A stretch of 45,791 nucleotides of DNA from assembly GCA_007131725.1 (NCBI GenBank), contig SLPZ01000103.1:1-45791 (forward strand), written 5' to 3'. The translations under genes and the position numbers were made by a program. The stretch's first letter is position 1. Every line of letters starts with the position of its first letter. The notes under the pieces are model-generated. The model saw only the letters and a list, made by a program, of their open reading frames with translations. It was not told where the DNA came from and searched no databases. Below are positions 25,908 through 35,173 of the stretch, one piece after another. The DNA comes from Balneolaceae bacterium. GTDB lineage: Bacteria; Bacteroidota; Rhodothermia; Balneolales; Balneolaceae.

Positions 25908-25938
25908 TAAATTTACCGCCGGAAGTACGGAATGTCAA
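25908..25938 (-). promoter_or_regulatory. Predicted promoter of the nuo operon
   Basis: On the - strand, TTG (plus-strand 25936-25938), a 20-nt spacer and TAAATTTA (25908-25915) are one base from the TTTG/TAnnTTTG consensus. The nuoA ATG follows after a leader of about 25 nt. Confidence 0.5.
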
Positions 25939-26272
25939 TGTAAACTAAGGCAGGGAATATACCAGATATTGACGGCAAATTAGAACTGTTTTTGAAAAAA
26001 AATGCATAAAGTTCAGAGCCGGGAGTTACAATTTTTAAACTTACATGATGATAAGTATTAACATTTCCCGGAAACCGATTGCCTGCATAGTATTTAATTT
26101 ATAAATCCAATCTGTAATGACTTGAATACAAATGGCATTGGGCGGTCCCGGTTTAGCTTTGAATTTATCCCGTTTATTGGTAAGGTGAATTATTGAAAGA
26201 TATTTTGACACTTTTTTAAAAAACCAAACCGGCAGCTATGGTTTTAAAACCTTAAATTTTACCCATTCCGTC
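25939..26272. other. Intergenic region between divergent nuoA and isomerase-like gene
   Basis: AT-rich and non-coding. Apart from the nuo promoter I see only near-consensus AT stretches such as taaatttt at about 26252-26259 before the + strand gene, without a matching -33 box. No repeat or RNA gene was recognised. Confidence 0.4.
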
Positions 26273-27217
26273 ATGTCTGATAAAAGATATCCAGTACTTC
26301 AAACCAATTACAGCAACCCAACAAGCAAGGCTTTAAAGCGGCGCGATTTTTTGAAACTGACCGGCCTGGGTTTAATGGGATCTGTGTTGCCGGGATTATC
26401 GGGTTGCGGTGAGTCTGATCGAAGATATATCCCGCCTAAATTATCGATGCAGCTCTACACGATAAGGAACGAAATGGAAGCCGACACAGCCGGTTCATTA
26501 ATCCGGCTGGCCGACATCGGCTACACCTATGTGGAAACTGCTTTTTGGCCTGATGGTTTGAGCCACGAGCAGGGTGCAGAAATGATTCGAAATGCCGGCC
26601 TCAAAGTATCGTCCAGCCATGTGGAAATGCCGGAAAACGGGAATATGCAGCCGTTACTGGATTTGGCCCGGCTTTATGACACAGATATGCTAATCTGGCA
26701 TGGCTGGCCGGAAGATCCGCGATATGGTTCGCTGGAAGGAACACGTGAACTTATAGACGAATACAATGAAGTTTGTGATTTTTTGCGGAACCATGGTTTG
26801 CGTTTCGGTTTGCATAATCACTGGTGGGAATTTATGCAACGCCCGGACAACCGCTTTGCTTATCAGGTCTTGCACGAAGAAATGGACCCGGATATTTTCT
26901 TTCAGATCGATACTTATTGGGTCACAGTAGCCGGACTGGATCCTGCCTCAATAATCCGTGAGCTGGGCAGCCGGGTTAGATCTCTGCATATCAAAGATGG
27001 CCCGGCCGAATATACACAGGACATCGGTGAAGTTCCTCACCCTCCCATGACAGCCGTTGGACAGGGTGCCCTGGATTTCAGCTCAATTTCAGAAGCGGCC
27101 GGGGATTATGTGGAGTGGAATGTGGTAGAGGCAGATGAGGTGGATGGAGATGTATTCCAATTGCTGGAAGATTCACTCAACTATTTGATAAGCAATAATT
27201 ACGCCAGAATTGTCTGA
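26273..27217 (+). CDS. Sugar phosphate isomerase/epimerase-like protein with Tat signal and lipobox
   Basis: 314 residues. The N-terminus has a twin-arginine motif (KRRDFLKLTGLGLMG) followed by LSGC, so it is predicted to be exported folded and lipidated. The rest is a xylose-isomerase-like TIM barrel: PKLSMQLYTIRNEM, ADIGYTYVETAFW, KVSSSHVEMPE, LGLHNHWWEF-type strand (RFGLHNHWWEF), FFQIDTYWVTVAG, RVRSLHIKDGPAEYTQ and VGQGALDF. These carry the usual metal-binding His/Asp/Glu residues. Secreted members of this family act on sugars or inositols, but the substrate is unknown here. No sugar-catabolism gene is adjacent. Confidence 0.87.
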   Translation: MSDKRYPVLQTNYSNPTSKALKRRDFLKLTGLGLMGSVLPGLSGCGESDRRYIPPKLSMQLYTIRNEMEADTAGSLIRLADIGYTYVETAFWPDGLSHEQGAEMIRNAGLKVSSSHVEMPENGNMQPLLDLARLYDTDMLIWHGWPEDPRYGSLEGTRELIDEYNEVCDFLRNHGLRFGLHNHWWEFMQRPDNRFAYQVLHEEMDPDIFFQIDTYWVTVAGLDPASIIRELGSRVRSLHIKDGPAEYTQDIGEVPHPPMTAVGQGALDFSSISEAAGDYVEWNVVEADEVDGDVFQLLEDSLNYLISNNYARIV

Positions 27218-27296
27218 ACCTGGTTGGCTGCATTTTGCAACTGTTTTATTCTGGGAATTAAAGCTGAAAAGTTCCAAAAATTGGCACACCGGACAT

Positions 27297-27332
27297 ACTC
27301 CTTTTTTGATTTCTTTGTAAAAGGGAGTTTTT
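27297..27332 (+). terminator. Intrinsic terminator after the isomerase-like gene
   Basis: ACTCCTTTTT pairs with AAAAGGGAGT (one G-U pair) and is followed by a run of five Ts. It lies in the gap between convergent genes, about 80 nt after the + strand stop. Confidence 0.65.
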
Positions 27333-27358
27333 GTTCAGGGGAAAGTAATTTCAGATCA

Positions 27359-29650
27359 CTACCATCCGATTCTTTCCCGCCTCGAATCCTGTTCATCTCT
27401 TGAAGGCGGCTCGGGCATTACAAAACCCGGTGGCGGTTCAAAAGCATCGTATGCCCAGGGTGCTTCGGAATCGTCTGTAACTCTGGTAATAAACTCTCCG
27501 ACAATCGGCAGCGCTGTTCTGGCTCCCTGTCCGATGCTGCTTGGCCGGTTGGTCGGGAAGCGAATTCTACGGTCTTCGCCGCCAACCCAGGAACCCATTA
27601 CAATGTGCGGCATCATAGCAACAAACCAGTTATCAGCACTGTTTTGTGTGGTTCCGGTTTTGCCGGCAATATCCTGCTGCACGTTGTATACATTTCTGAG
27701 GCGCACTCCGGTTCCGTGGTATCCGTCACCACCACGAATAACCCCGCGCATCATATCAATCATCATATAGGCGGTTTCGGGGCTGATGGCTTCCTGGCTG
27801 TAGTCGGGATAATATTCAACCAAAATATTTCCTTCTTTATCTTCGATCCGGGTAATGGCCATAGGATTAATGTGCACACCCTGATTTGCAAAGGTTGTGT
27901 AGGCGCTTACCAGTTCGAGTAAACTTGCCTCGGCTGTTCCCAGGGCGATGGAAGGAAAGACTCCTGCCCGGCTCATATCAATGCCAAGATTAGCTGCCAT
28001 ATCGCGTATCATGCGGGCGGCGGGTTGAAGGTCGGCTGCGCGGTTGGTTCCAGGTGCACCGGCAATTTCAGGCAGCAATCGAACCGTTACATTATTCAGG
28101 CTTCTTGCCAGACCCTGGCGCAACGGCACCATTTCCGGCCCGCTTGGCAGTGAGGGGTCTTTGGGATTCCACATTCTGCCTGTAGGCTCAATAAAACTGA
28201 CAGGATACTTGCTGAATGTGTGATATGGCATGTATCCGTTATCGATTGCCACGGCATAAACAAACGGTTTGAATGTGGAGCCGGTCTGCCTGCGGGATTG
28301 ATGAACATGATCAAACTGCTGGGTTCCGTAGTCGGTTCCTCCAACCCACGCCAGGATGTGTCCGTTACTGGGATCGATAGCTGTAAAGCTGCCCTGCAGC
28401 TTCGTGCGGGCACGCTTTACAGAATCAACAAAAGCTTCGTTTGACAGCAGATGATCAAAAACTACCGATTCCTGGTTGGTTTCTAACTTGGCAAAGCCGT
28501 TTCTGTATTCATCCGTTTCCCTGATAAAACTTCTGAGAAAGCCGGGGTATTCCTGCCAGAGCAGATCCATATAATCGCCGCCGGGGGAAGTCCACTCGCG
28601 TTCAAATATTGGCTGAAACTCCCTGATTTTTTCCTGAACTGCACGTTCGGCATGCCGCTGTAAACGCGAGTCGATGGTGGTATAAATCACAAGCCCGTCT
28701 GAGTAGAGGTCAAAACCGTTTTCTTCAACCCAGTCTTTTACCTGCTGGCGGACGTATTCACCAAAATAACGGCTTTCACGGCCGGTACGAGATGGGGGAT
28801 GGTAATCAAGTACAATTTCTTCGATTCTAAGGTTCTGAAAAATTTCGTTGCTGATAAACCCTCTCAGCATCATTTGCTGAAGCACCACATTTCTGCGAAG
28901 CATGGAGCGTTCTGGGAAAAAGCGCGGATTGTAAGCATAAACGGCACGGAGCTGTCCGATAAGTGTAGCTGCTTCGCTGATGGTGATATCGCTTGCAGGT
29001 TTACCAAAATGAGTTCTCGATGCAGACTCAATCCCGAATGCGCTGTTACTGAATTCCACCGTATTCAGATACATTTCGATAATTTCTCTCTTGGTGTAAT
29101 TATTTTCGATCTGCACGGCGGTTATCATTTCACGCAGCTTTCGGGTAACAGATACTTCAAACCCGATTTTTCTGTAGAGATTTCTGGCAAGCTGCTGGCT
29201 GATAGTAGACCCGCCCTGGAATCGCTGGCGTACCCAGTAATAGGGCAGCCTCATCAAGCTCTGGGAATCGATTCCCCAGTGGTTGAAAAAGCGGTGGTCT
29301 TCGGTTGCAATCAGTGCATTTATGATGTTGGGAGAAATCTCATCAATCGAAACATAGGTTCGGTTTTCGATATAATAACGATCCAGAACAACACCATCGC
29401 GGCTGCGCACCTCTGAGGCTATGGCTGTACGTGGATTCTCAAGCTCCTGTATGGATGGCAGGCCCTGGAACAGATAATAAACATAGCCGGCCATTGCCCC
29501 TGAAGCAATTAAGAGCACAGCAATTGAGATAATCCAGAATTTTTTTCTGAAAGAAGTTTTCTTCTTTTTGCGTTCGGCTGCAATTTTTTTTCGGTATTCC
29601 GGATCGCTGAAATACCGGTTCATATCTACGTTTTTATCGTTGTTTTTCAT
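27359..29650 (-). CDS. Penicillin-binding protein 1A (bifunctional GT51/transpeptidase)
   Basis: 763 residues. A basic cytoplasmic N-terminus (KKKKTSFRKKF) precedes one TM helix (about 38-60). The GT51 domain has ATEDHRFFNHWGID with the catalytic Glu, QGGSTISQQLARNLY and KREIIEMYLN. The transpeptidase domain has STFKP (SxxK), SLN (SxN) and KTGTT. It polymerises lipid II and cross-links glycan strands on the periplasmic face. The C-terminus is Pro/Glu/Arg-rich. Its ATG overlaps the lpxH stop by 4 nt (ATGA), so the two are translationally coupled. Confidence 0.95.
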   Translation of the reverse strand: MKNNDKNVDMNRYFSDPEYRKKIAAERKKKKTSFRKKFWIISIAVLLIASGAMAGYVYYLFQGLPSIQELENPRTAIASEVRSRDGVVLDRYYIENRTYVSIDEISPNIINALIATEDHRFFNHWGIDSQSLMRLPYYWVRQRFQGGSTISQQLARNLYRKIGFEVSVTRKLREMITAVQIENNYTKREIIEMYLNTVEFSNSAFGIESASRTHFGKPASDITISEAATLIGQLRAVYAYNPRFFPERSMLRRNVVLQQMMLRGFISNEIFQNLRIEEIVLDYHPPSRTGRESRYFGEYVRQQVKDWVEENGFDLYSDGLVIYTTIDSRLQRHAERAVQEKIREFQPIFEREWTSPGGDYMDLLWQEYPGFLRSFIRETDEYRNGFAKLETNQESVVFDHLLSNEAFVDSVKRARTKLQGSFTAIDPSNGHILAWVGGTDYGTQQFDHVHQSRRQTGSTFKPFVYAVAIDNGYMPYHTFSKYPVSFIEPTGRMWNPKDPSLPSGPEMVPLRQGLARSLNNVTVRLLPEIAGAPGTNRAADLQPAARMIRDMAANLGIDMSRAGVFPSIALGTAEASLLELVSAYTTFANQGVHINPMAITRIEDKEGNILVEYYPDYSQEAISPETAYMMIDMMRGVIRGGDGYHGTGVRLRNVYNVQQDIAGKTGTTQNSADNWFVAMMPHIVMGSWVGGEDRRIRFPTNRPSSIGQGARTALPIVGEFITRVTDDSEAPWAYDAFEPPPGFVMPEPPSRDEQDSRRERIGW

Positions 29651-30420
29651 TGCAACGCAATATTTTTACTGTTTTCATCAAATGGTTGGAATGCATTGTC
29701 TGTAGAATTCCATACAACGAGTTCAAACCGGTTGTTGTTGTATAGAGCCATCGTCTTGTATGCGAAATAGGCACCTGTATTTATATAGCTCCCATTCGAA
29801 AAAGTTTCGACCCTGGGAACATGATCGTGGCCGGATATAATATAATCATAAGATTGCTTTTTTAGCATATCTTTTGCCCACTCGCTAATACGATGAGGCC
29901 TCTGTTTATCCTCATTGCGGGTGAGTTCCGAAAAAGACTTCATCAAATGGTTTCCGGTTTCGCCTGAAAAAATTGTCTGGTATACAATAATTAACGTTTT
30001 ATTACGCAAGATATGGTTTAACAGTGGCCGCGGGAAATTAAAGCGTTTATCTGCAAGCCCGTCTCCGTGAAAGAGAAACAGAGAGTGGCCGCCGATGTTC
30101 ATTTCGAGATATTCTTGCTCGACTGAAAATCCAAGTTTTTCAAGGTGTCCAAAGGTCCAGCAATCGTGGTTGCCGGTAATGAATGTGGAGTTGCCACAGG
30201 TTTTGTTGTATTGCTGGAATTGCTCAAGCAGTTCGCGTCCGAGGGGAGGGGTGTAGTCCGGAAATTCCATCCAGTAATCAAAAAGATCGCCAAGCACGTG
30301 GATTCGAATGTTGTGTTCGGTGCAGTAACGAATCAGCGAGATGAGCTCCTGTTCCAGCCTGTGGTTTTCATCATTGCTGAAAGCTCCAAGATGTACATCA
30401 GAGAGAAAAAGGTGCTGCAT
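29647..30420 (-). CDS. lpxH: UDP-2,3-diacylglucosamine diphosphatase-like metallophosphatase (LpxH)
   Basis: 257 residues of the calcineurin-like phosphoesterase fold. The metal-binding motifs occur in order: LSDVHLGAF, HVLGDLFDYWMEF, ITGNHDCWTFG, LFHGDGLADKRFN and ISGHDHVPRVE. LpxH hydrolyses UDP-2,3-diacylglucosamine to lipid X in lipid A synthesis at the inner membrane. In Bacteroidota, LpxH-like proteins of this length are common. Neighbouring PBP1A and prenyl synthase genes support an envelope role. Close paralogues of unknown substrate exist, so the specific activity is inferred. Confidence 0.85.
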   Translation of the reverse strand: MQHLFLSDVHLGAFSNDENHRLEQELISLIRYCTEHNIRIHVLGDLFDYWMEFPDYTPPLGRELLEQFQQYNKTCGNSTFITGNHDCWTFGHLEKLGFSVEQEYLEMNIGGHSLFLFHGDGLADKRFNFPRPLLNHILRNKTLIIVYQTIFSGETGNHLMKSFSELTRNEDKQRPHRISEWAKDMLKKQSYDYIISGHDHVPRVETFSNGSYINTGAYFAYKTMALYNNNRFELVVWNSTDNAFQPFDENSKNIALQ

Positions 30421-30431
30421 GTACCGGGATA

Positions 30432-31448
30432 CTATTTTTTACGTGTGATGATAAATTCAACCAATGCTTCAAAATCATCATAACCGTTTATAACAGGGAG
30501 ATTTTTGAGTTTTTGGAGAGCCGATTCCGAGTAGCTGATCATTTTTTCCTCAGCCAGTGCAAGTCCGTTGTGTTTGTGGACAAAAGCCACAATGCGGTCG
30601 ATCTCTTTTTGAGATTTTTTTCGTTTTCTCATCAGCCTTCGCACATTCAATCTTTCTGCGGCAGAGGCTTGTTCCAGCGCGTAAATAAGCGGCAGTGTTA
30701 CTTTTCTTTCTTTGATATCGTTTCTTTTTGGCTTCCCGATATCGTCAATACCATAGTCAAACAGATCGTCTTTTATCTGGAAGGCAATCCCGATATTTAG
30801 CCCGATCTGTTTCATTGAACTCAAGATTTCTTCATTATCGGTGGCTGCAATGGCGCCGCACTGACAACAAGCCGAAATCAGGCTGGCTGTTTTTTCCGAA
30901 ATAATCTGGAAATAGCGCTCTTCGGTCATGTTAAAAAGATTCGATGTTTTGAGCTGGCGGAGTTCACCTTCGCTCATCAGGCGAACGGCATCAGAGAGCA
31001 CATGTAACAATTGATACTCTTTGTGGTCCAGCGCGATAAGCAGGCCTTTTGAGAGCAGAAAATCACCCAAAAGCACACCCGCTTTGTTGCGCCAGATTTT
31101 ATTGATGCTCAGAAATGCTCTTCTTTTATCGGCTTCATCAACTACATCATCGTGGATGAGGGTGGCGGTATGAAGCAGTTCGATCATGGTGGCTGCCACA
31201 TAGCTGCGCTGGTTCACTTCGCCGAACATTCTTGCCGTCATAAACACCAGAGTGGGGCGTATTTCCTTGCCCTTTTGCCTTAGAAGGTACCTGATGATTT
31301 GATCGAGCAGAAATACATCACTGCTGATTTCCTTGCGAAAAAAACTTCGAAATGTCTCCAGATTTTCCTTCACGGGTTTGGTGACATCCTGCAAAGAGTT
31401 GTTTTGACGCGAAATTTCTATGTTATTGAGCAGTGCCTGTTCAGCCAT
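30432..31448 (-). CDS. Polyprenyl (octaprenyl/heptaprenyl) diphosphate synthase
   Basis: 338 residues of the trans-isoprenyl synthase family. The two aspartate-rich Mg2+ motifs are LIHDDVVDEAD and QIKDDLFDYG, and GKEIRPTLV binds isopentenyl diphosphate. It condenses IPP units onto an allylic primer to make the side chain of a quinone, probably menaquinone, the electron acceptor of complex I. Small residues upstream of the first DDxxD (MIELLHTATL) indicate a long-chain product. It is upstream of lpxH on the same strand with an 11-nt gap. Confidence 0.92.
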   Translation of the reverse strand: MAEQALLNNIEISRQNNSLQDVTKPVKENLETFRSFFRKEISSDVFLLDQIIRYLLRQKGKEIRPTLVFMTARMFGEVNQRSYVAATMIELLHTATLIHDDVVDEADKRRAFLSINKIWRNKAGVLLGDFLLSKGLLIALDHKEYQLLHVLSDAVRLMSEGELRQLKTSNLFNMTEERYFQIISEKTASLISACCQCGAIAATDNEEILSSMKQIGLNIGIAFQIKDDLFDYGIDDIGKPKRNDIKERKVTLPLIYALEQASAAERLNVRRLMRKRKKSQKEIDRIVAFVHKHNGLALAEEKMISYSESALQKLKNLPVINGYDDFEALVEFIITRKK

Positions 31449-31698
31449 TAAAAATTTATTATTCAGTTAATTTGCACATTGAAAATACAAATAATGCGAC
31501 TAAATAGTTGCGCAATGCTCACGGGCTGTTTAGTTTTCTCCGACCTGAAAAAATCCGGACATGAATCCAAAATTGTCACGAATAAGTTTATAATAATTTT
31601 TCATATTACTGCGGTATCTCTTTTATATTAATTGAGCAGAATATACAGGCGTTGAAGGAAGGGCTAAAACTAACCAAACTCATAAAAATTATTTCGGA

Positions 31699-32667
31699 AT
31701 GAAAAAGATCGCAGTTCTAACAAGCGGAGGAGACGCACCGGGGATGAACGCTGCTGTGAGAGCGGTTGTGCGTTCATCAGAATACTTCGGTTATGAAGTT
31801 TTAGGTGTAAACTTTGGTTACAGGGGGTTGATTGAAGCCGACTTTAAGCAAATGGAACATCTTGATGTTTCCGGCATTATCCAGCGCGGAGGCACCATCC
31901 TGAAATCGGCCCGGTCAGAAAAATTTCGAGAAGCTGAAGGGCGTGCAATTGCTGCCGCTAATCTGAAAAAAGAAGGTGTGGATGCCCTGGTAGCGATCGG
32001 CGGAGATGGTACATTCCGAGGTGGAACTATGCTGAGCAAGGAGCACGGAATTAACGTTGTGGGTGTGCCCGGCACTATTGATAATGACCTGATCGGAACC
32101 GACGAAACCATCGGATATGATACTGCTCTGAATACTGCCATGCAGGCCATTGACAAGATCCGCGACACAGCCGATGCACACGAACGGTTATTTTTGGTGG
32201 AAGTGATGGGCAGGGATGCCGGCTTTATTGCGCTCGAAACAGGAATTGCCTGTGGTGCGGAACTGATAATTTTGCCCGAAGCAATAGAAAAAATTGAAGA
32301 TATTAAAGAATCACTTAAAGATATTCTGAAAGAAAAAAGCAGAAGCACACTTGTGGTGGTTTCTGAGGGTGATGAATCCGGTGGTGCCATAAAACTCAGT
32401 AAAAAACTGGAAAAGGATTTCAGTAAATATGATATGAGAGTTGGCATTTTGGGACACATTCAGCGCGGTGGCAGTCCGACAGCTCACGACCGGGTACTGG
32501 CAAGTCGCCTCGGGTACGAAGCTGTTCATGCCATTCATAAAGGGTTGAGCGAGGTGATGGTGGGAGTTATCAATCATGAAGTGAAGATTACACCCATTGC
32601 CGAAACTTTCGGGAAGATGAAAAAAATTAACATGGAACTATATGAACTTGCAAAAATTTTGAGATAA
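31699..32667 (+). CDS. pfkA: ATP-dependent 6-phosphofructokinase
   Basis: 322 residues. It phosphorylates fructose 6-phosphate at C1. ATP site: LTSGGDAPGMNAAVRA and IGGDGTFRG; the glycine in GGDGT favours ATP over pyrophosphate. The catalytic Asp is in TIDNDLIGTDETIGYDTA, and the sugar-phosphate site includes EVMGRDAGFIAL and GHIQRGGSPTAHDR. It is the first gene of a pfkA-pgi-kinase run after a 250-nt divergent intergenic region. Confidence 0.97.
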   Translation: MKKIAVLTSGGDAPGMNAAVRAVVRSSEYFGYEVLGVNFGYRGLIEADFKQMEHLDVSGIIQRGGTILKSARSEKFREAEGRAIAAANLKKEGVDALVAIGGDGTFRGGTMLSKEHGINVVGVPGTIDNDLIGTDETIGYDTALNTAMQAIDKIRDTADAHERLFLVEVMGRDAGFIALETGIACGAELIILPEAIEKIEDIKESLKDILKEKSRSTLVVVSEGDESGGAIKLSKKLEKDFSKYDMRVGILGHIQRGGSPTAHDRVLASRLGYEAVHAIHKGLSEVMVGVINHEVKITPIAETFGKMKKINMELYELAKILR

Positions 32668-32669
32668 GT

Positions 32670-33962
32670 ATGATTAAAACAGATGTACAACACGTTAAAA
32701 ATTTCATTGACGACAAAGAGTTTAAGAGTGCGTTGCAGAATGCAGAAAATGCGTATCAACAAGTAGTGGATGGCACCGGGCCCGGCAGCGAATGGCTGGG
32801 CTGGAGACGAATTCTGGCCAGCCCGAATGATGCCGAACTCGAAGAAATTTCACGCTACGCAAATAAAATCAGGGAAGATGCCGACCTGTTTATAGTTTGC
32901 GGAATTGGCGGTTCTTACACCGGGGCGATGGCAGTGATTAAAGCTCTGAACCCGGTTTTTAAAAATAAAGGCCCTGAGATATTATATGCAGGCCATCATA
33001 TGAGCAGCAAATACCTGTCGGAACTTATCGAATATTTGAACGAGCCTAAAGCAAACGGAGAGAAAAAAAGTGTTTATCTGAATGTGATTTCAAAATCGGG
33101 TTCTACCCTCGAAACGGCCCTGGCTTTTCGCATGCTTAGAAGCTGGATTCATGATAACTATGATGATGCAAAAGAGCGAATCATTGCAACAACCGGACCT
33201 GAAGGCGGAGTGCTCAACAAAATTATCAAAGAAGAGGGGTATAAAAAATACATCATCCCCGACGATGTGGGCGGACGGTTTTCTGTACTCACTCCTGTAG
33301 GGCTGCTTCCGATTGCCGTTGCGGGCATTGATATCCAGACTCTATTTTATGGAGCGGTTTCTGTATTTGAAAAAGAGAAAACAGATCGGTCGGATGTTCT
33401 TGAATATGCTGCGGCAAGGTGTGTTCTGCACAATAATGATTTTGCTGTGGATGTGATCGGAACTTTTGATCCGGAACTGAACGGATTTATTGCGTGGATT
33501 CAGCAGTTAATCGGTGAGAGTGAAGGAAAAGAAGGGAAAGGTTTATATCCTGCAATGGCCGGTTACTCGACTGATCTGCACAGTGTGGGCCAGTTAGTAC
33601 AGGAAGGGCGAAGGAATATCGTTGAAACTCTGCTTGTGGTAGACAAGCCGTTTTCTTCCCTTAAAGTGAACGAAGGGGATGAGCGTGATACCGATCAGCT
33701 CAATTATCTTGCCGGAAAATCATTTCACGAGATCAACCGAAGTGCGCTGGAAGGAACCATTCAGGCTCATACCGAAGGCGGAGTTCCGGTTATAAAAATT
33801 GTGCTGGATAAATTAAATACCCAGCAATTGGGAGAACTCATTTATTTCTATGAACTTTTTACCGCTGTGTATGTTTATATGCTTGAAGTGAATCCGTTTA
33901 ACCAGCCGGGTGTGGAAAGCTACAAAAAAGAAATGTACCGTCTGTTAGGCAAAAACAGTTAA
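32670..33962 (+). CDS. pgi: Glucose-6-phosphate isomerase
   Basis: 430 residues, the short form common in Firmicutes, against about 550 in E. coli. Signature segments are CGIGGSYTGAMAVIKAL, ISKSGSTLETALAFR, DVGGRFSVLTPVGLLP, YSTDLHSVGQLVQEG and EVNPFNQPGVESYKK. It interconverts glucose 6-phosphate and fructose 6-phosphate, feeding PfkA, whose gene ends 2 nt upstream. The arrangement suggests co-translation of the two glycolytic steps. Confidence 0.96.
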   Translation: MIKTDVQHVKNFIDDKEFKSALQNAENAYQQVVDGTGPGSEWLGWRRILASPNDAELEEISRYANKIREDADLFIVCGIGGSYTGAMAVIKALNPVFKNKGPEILYAGHHMSSKYLSELIEYLNEPKANGEKKSVYLNVISKSGSTLETALAFRMLRSWIHDNYDDAKERIIATTGPEGGVLNKIIKEEGYKKYIIPDDVGGRFSVLTPVGLLPIAVAGIDIQTLFYGAVSVFEKEKTDRSDVLEYAAARCVLHNNDFAVDVIGTFDPELNGFIAWIQQLIGESEGKEGKGLYPAMAGYSTDLHSVGQLVQEGRRNIVETLLVVDKPFSSLKVNEGDERDTDQLNYLAGKSFHEINRSALEGTIQAHTEGGVPVIKIVLDKLNTQQLGELIYFYELFTAVYVYMLEVNPFNQPGVESYKKEMYRLLGKNS

Positions 33963-33963
33963 C

Positions 33964-34599
33964 ATGGCTGGAAGTAAACAAAAAAAATACATAGCCATTG
34001 CGGGAAACATTGGTGCGGGGAAGTCTTCACTAACTTCGCTGCTTGGGAAAAGCTTCGGCTGGAAAACCTATTTCGAATCTGTTGATGACAACCCGTACCT
34101 GTCGGATTTTTATGAAGATATGAGGAGGTGGAGTTTTAATCTTCAGATCTACTTTTTATCAAGCAGGTTTCGCCATCAAAAAACGCTTATGGAAGCAGAA
34201 TTCAGCCTGATCCAGGACAGAACCATTTATGAAGATGTCGAAATTTTCGCAAAAAACCTGCATGAGATGGGGCTGATGAGCGACCGTGATTATAAAAATT
34301 ACTGTGCACTTTTCAACGAAATGGTCACATACCTGAAAGCGCCCGACCTGCTGATTTACCTTAGGGCAGAGGTGCCTACACTTGTAAGGCAGATTCAGCA
34401 GCGCGGACGTGATTATGAGAACACCATCCGCATCGAATACCTTGAACGCCTGAACACCCTTTACGAAGACTGGATTAGCAGGTATGAAAACGAAAAGTTG
34501 ATTATTGATACGGATGATCTCGATTTTGTGAACAATGAAGAAGACCTTGGAACAGTGATAACCCTTGTAGAACAAAGACTCTACGGATTGTTTAATTAA
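33964..34599 (+). CDS. Deoxynucleoside kinase
   Basis: 211 residues of the dNK/dCK/dGK family. P-loop AIAGNIGAGKSSLT near residue 12; FESVDDNPYLSDFYED holds the nucleoside-binding Glu; RWSFNLQIYFLSSRFRHQK and QDRTIYEDVEIFA carry the DR motif and substrate Arg; QRGRDYENTIRIEYLERLNTLYEDWI is the lid and following helix. It salvages deoxynucleosides to monophosphates; base specificity cannot be told. It starts 1 nt after the pgi stop. Confidence 0.93.
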   Translation: MAGSKQKKYIAIAGNIGAGKSSLTSLLGKSFGWKTYFESVDDNPYLSDFYEDMRRWSFNLQIYFLSSRFRHQKTLMEAEFSLIQDRTIYEDVEIFAKNLHEMGLMSDRDYKNYCALFNEMVTYLKAPDLLIYLRAEVPTLVRQIQQRGRDYENTIRIEYLERLNTLYEDWISRYENEKLIIDTDDLDFVNNEEDLGTVITLVEQRLYGLFN

Positions 34600-34600
34600 A

Positions 34601-34631
34601 TTGCATAAAAAAAGGCTTCTCCCTATATTTC
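34601..34631 (+). promoter_or_regulatory. Promoter-like sequence abutting the yceD start codon
   Basis: TTG (34601-34603), a 20-nt spacer and TATATTTC (34624-34631) nearly match the Bacteroidetes consensus, but the ATG of the next gene follows at once (34632). If this promoter is used, transcription would begin inside or after that ATG. Confidence 0.35.
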
Positions 34632-35162
34632 ATGGCTATTGTGGAAATTTCTAAATTAAAATTCAATTTACAGGAACTTCCCGAAGGAAGCAGCAACAGA
34701 ACTGTTAACTTAGACGGTGAAGATCTTGAGCTGAAAGAAGATGAGGCAACTCTTCTGGAAGCTCAAATTGAGATCAGTTTTTATAAAACCGACCATTTTG
34801 TGGAAGTGAAATTTAATTTGGAAGCTGAAACAAGGTTGATATGTGATCGTTCTCTGAAACCATTTACTAAAAAATTGTCCGGCTCATATCATTTGCTGTT
34901 TGATCCCAATATAAGCGAACCATCCGAATCTGATAAAGGGGCGGTTCGCCAAATTCCTGTCCACGATTTAACTGTGGATATTGGTCCCGAAGTTCGGGAT
35001 ACAATTATGCTTGAGGTACCCATCCGGAAAATTCATCCGGATTTTTTTGATGCCGACGGCAACCTGAGAACTTTTGAAACAAAAAAATTTGGGCCTGATA
35101 GTGAGGACGATGATTCAATCGACCCAAGATGGGCAGAATTAAAAAAATTGAAGCAAAACTAA
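34632..35162 (+). CDS. yceD: YceD/DUF177 family protein
   Basis: 176 residues. SKLKFNLQELPEGS at the start, AQIEISFYKTDHFVEVKFNLEAETRLICDRSLKPFTKKLSGSYHLLF in the middle, and the acidic tail SEDDDSIDPRWAELKKL are typical of the YceD (DUF177) family. That family is linked to 23S rRNA accumulation, and its gene is nearly always next to rpmF. Here rpmF follows after 11 nt. The C-terminal 'DPRWaeLkkL' is a family hallmark. The start may be the GTG at 34641 if the adjacent promoter is real. Confidence 0.9.
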   Translation: MAIVEISKLKFNLQELPEGSSNRTVNLDGEDLELKEDEATLLEAQIEISFYKTDHFVEVKFNLEAETRLICDRSLKPFTKKLSGSYHLLFDPNISEPSESDKGAVRQIPVHDLTVDIGPEVRDTIMLEVPIRKIHPDFFDADGNLRTFETKKFGPDSEDDDSIDPRWAELKKLKQN

Positions 35163-35173
35163 ATTAAACATAA

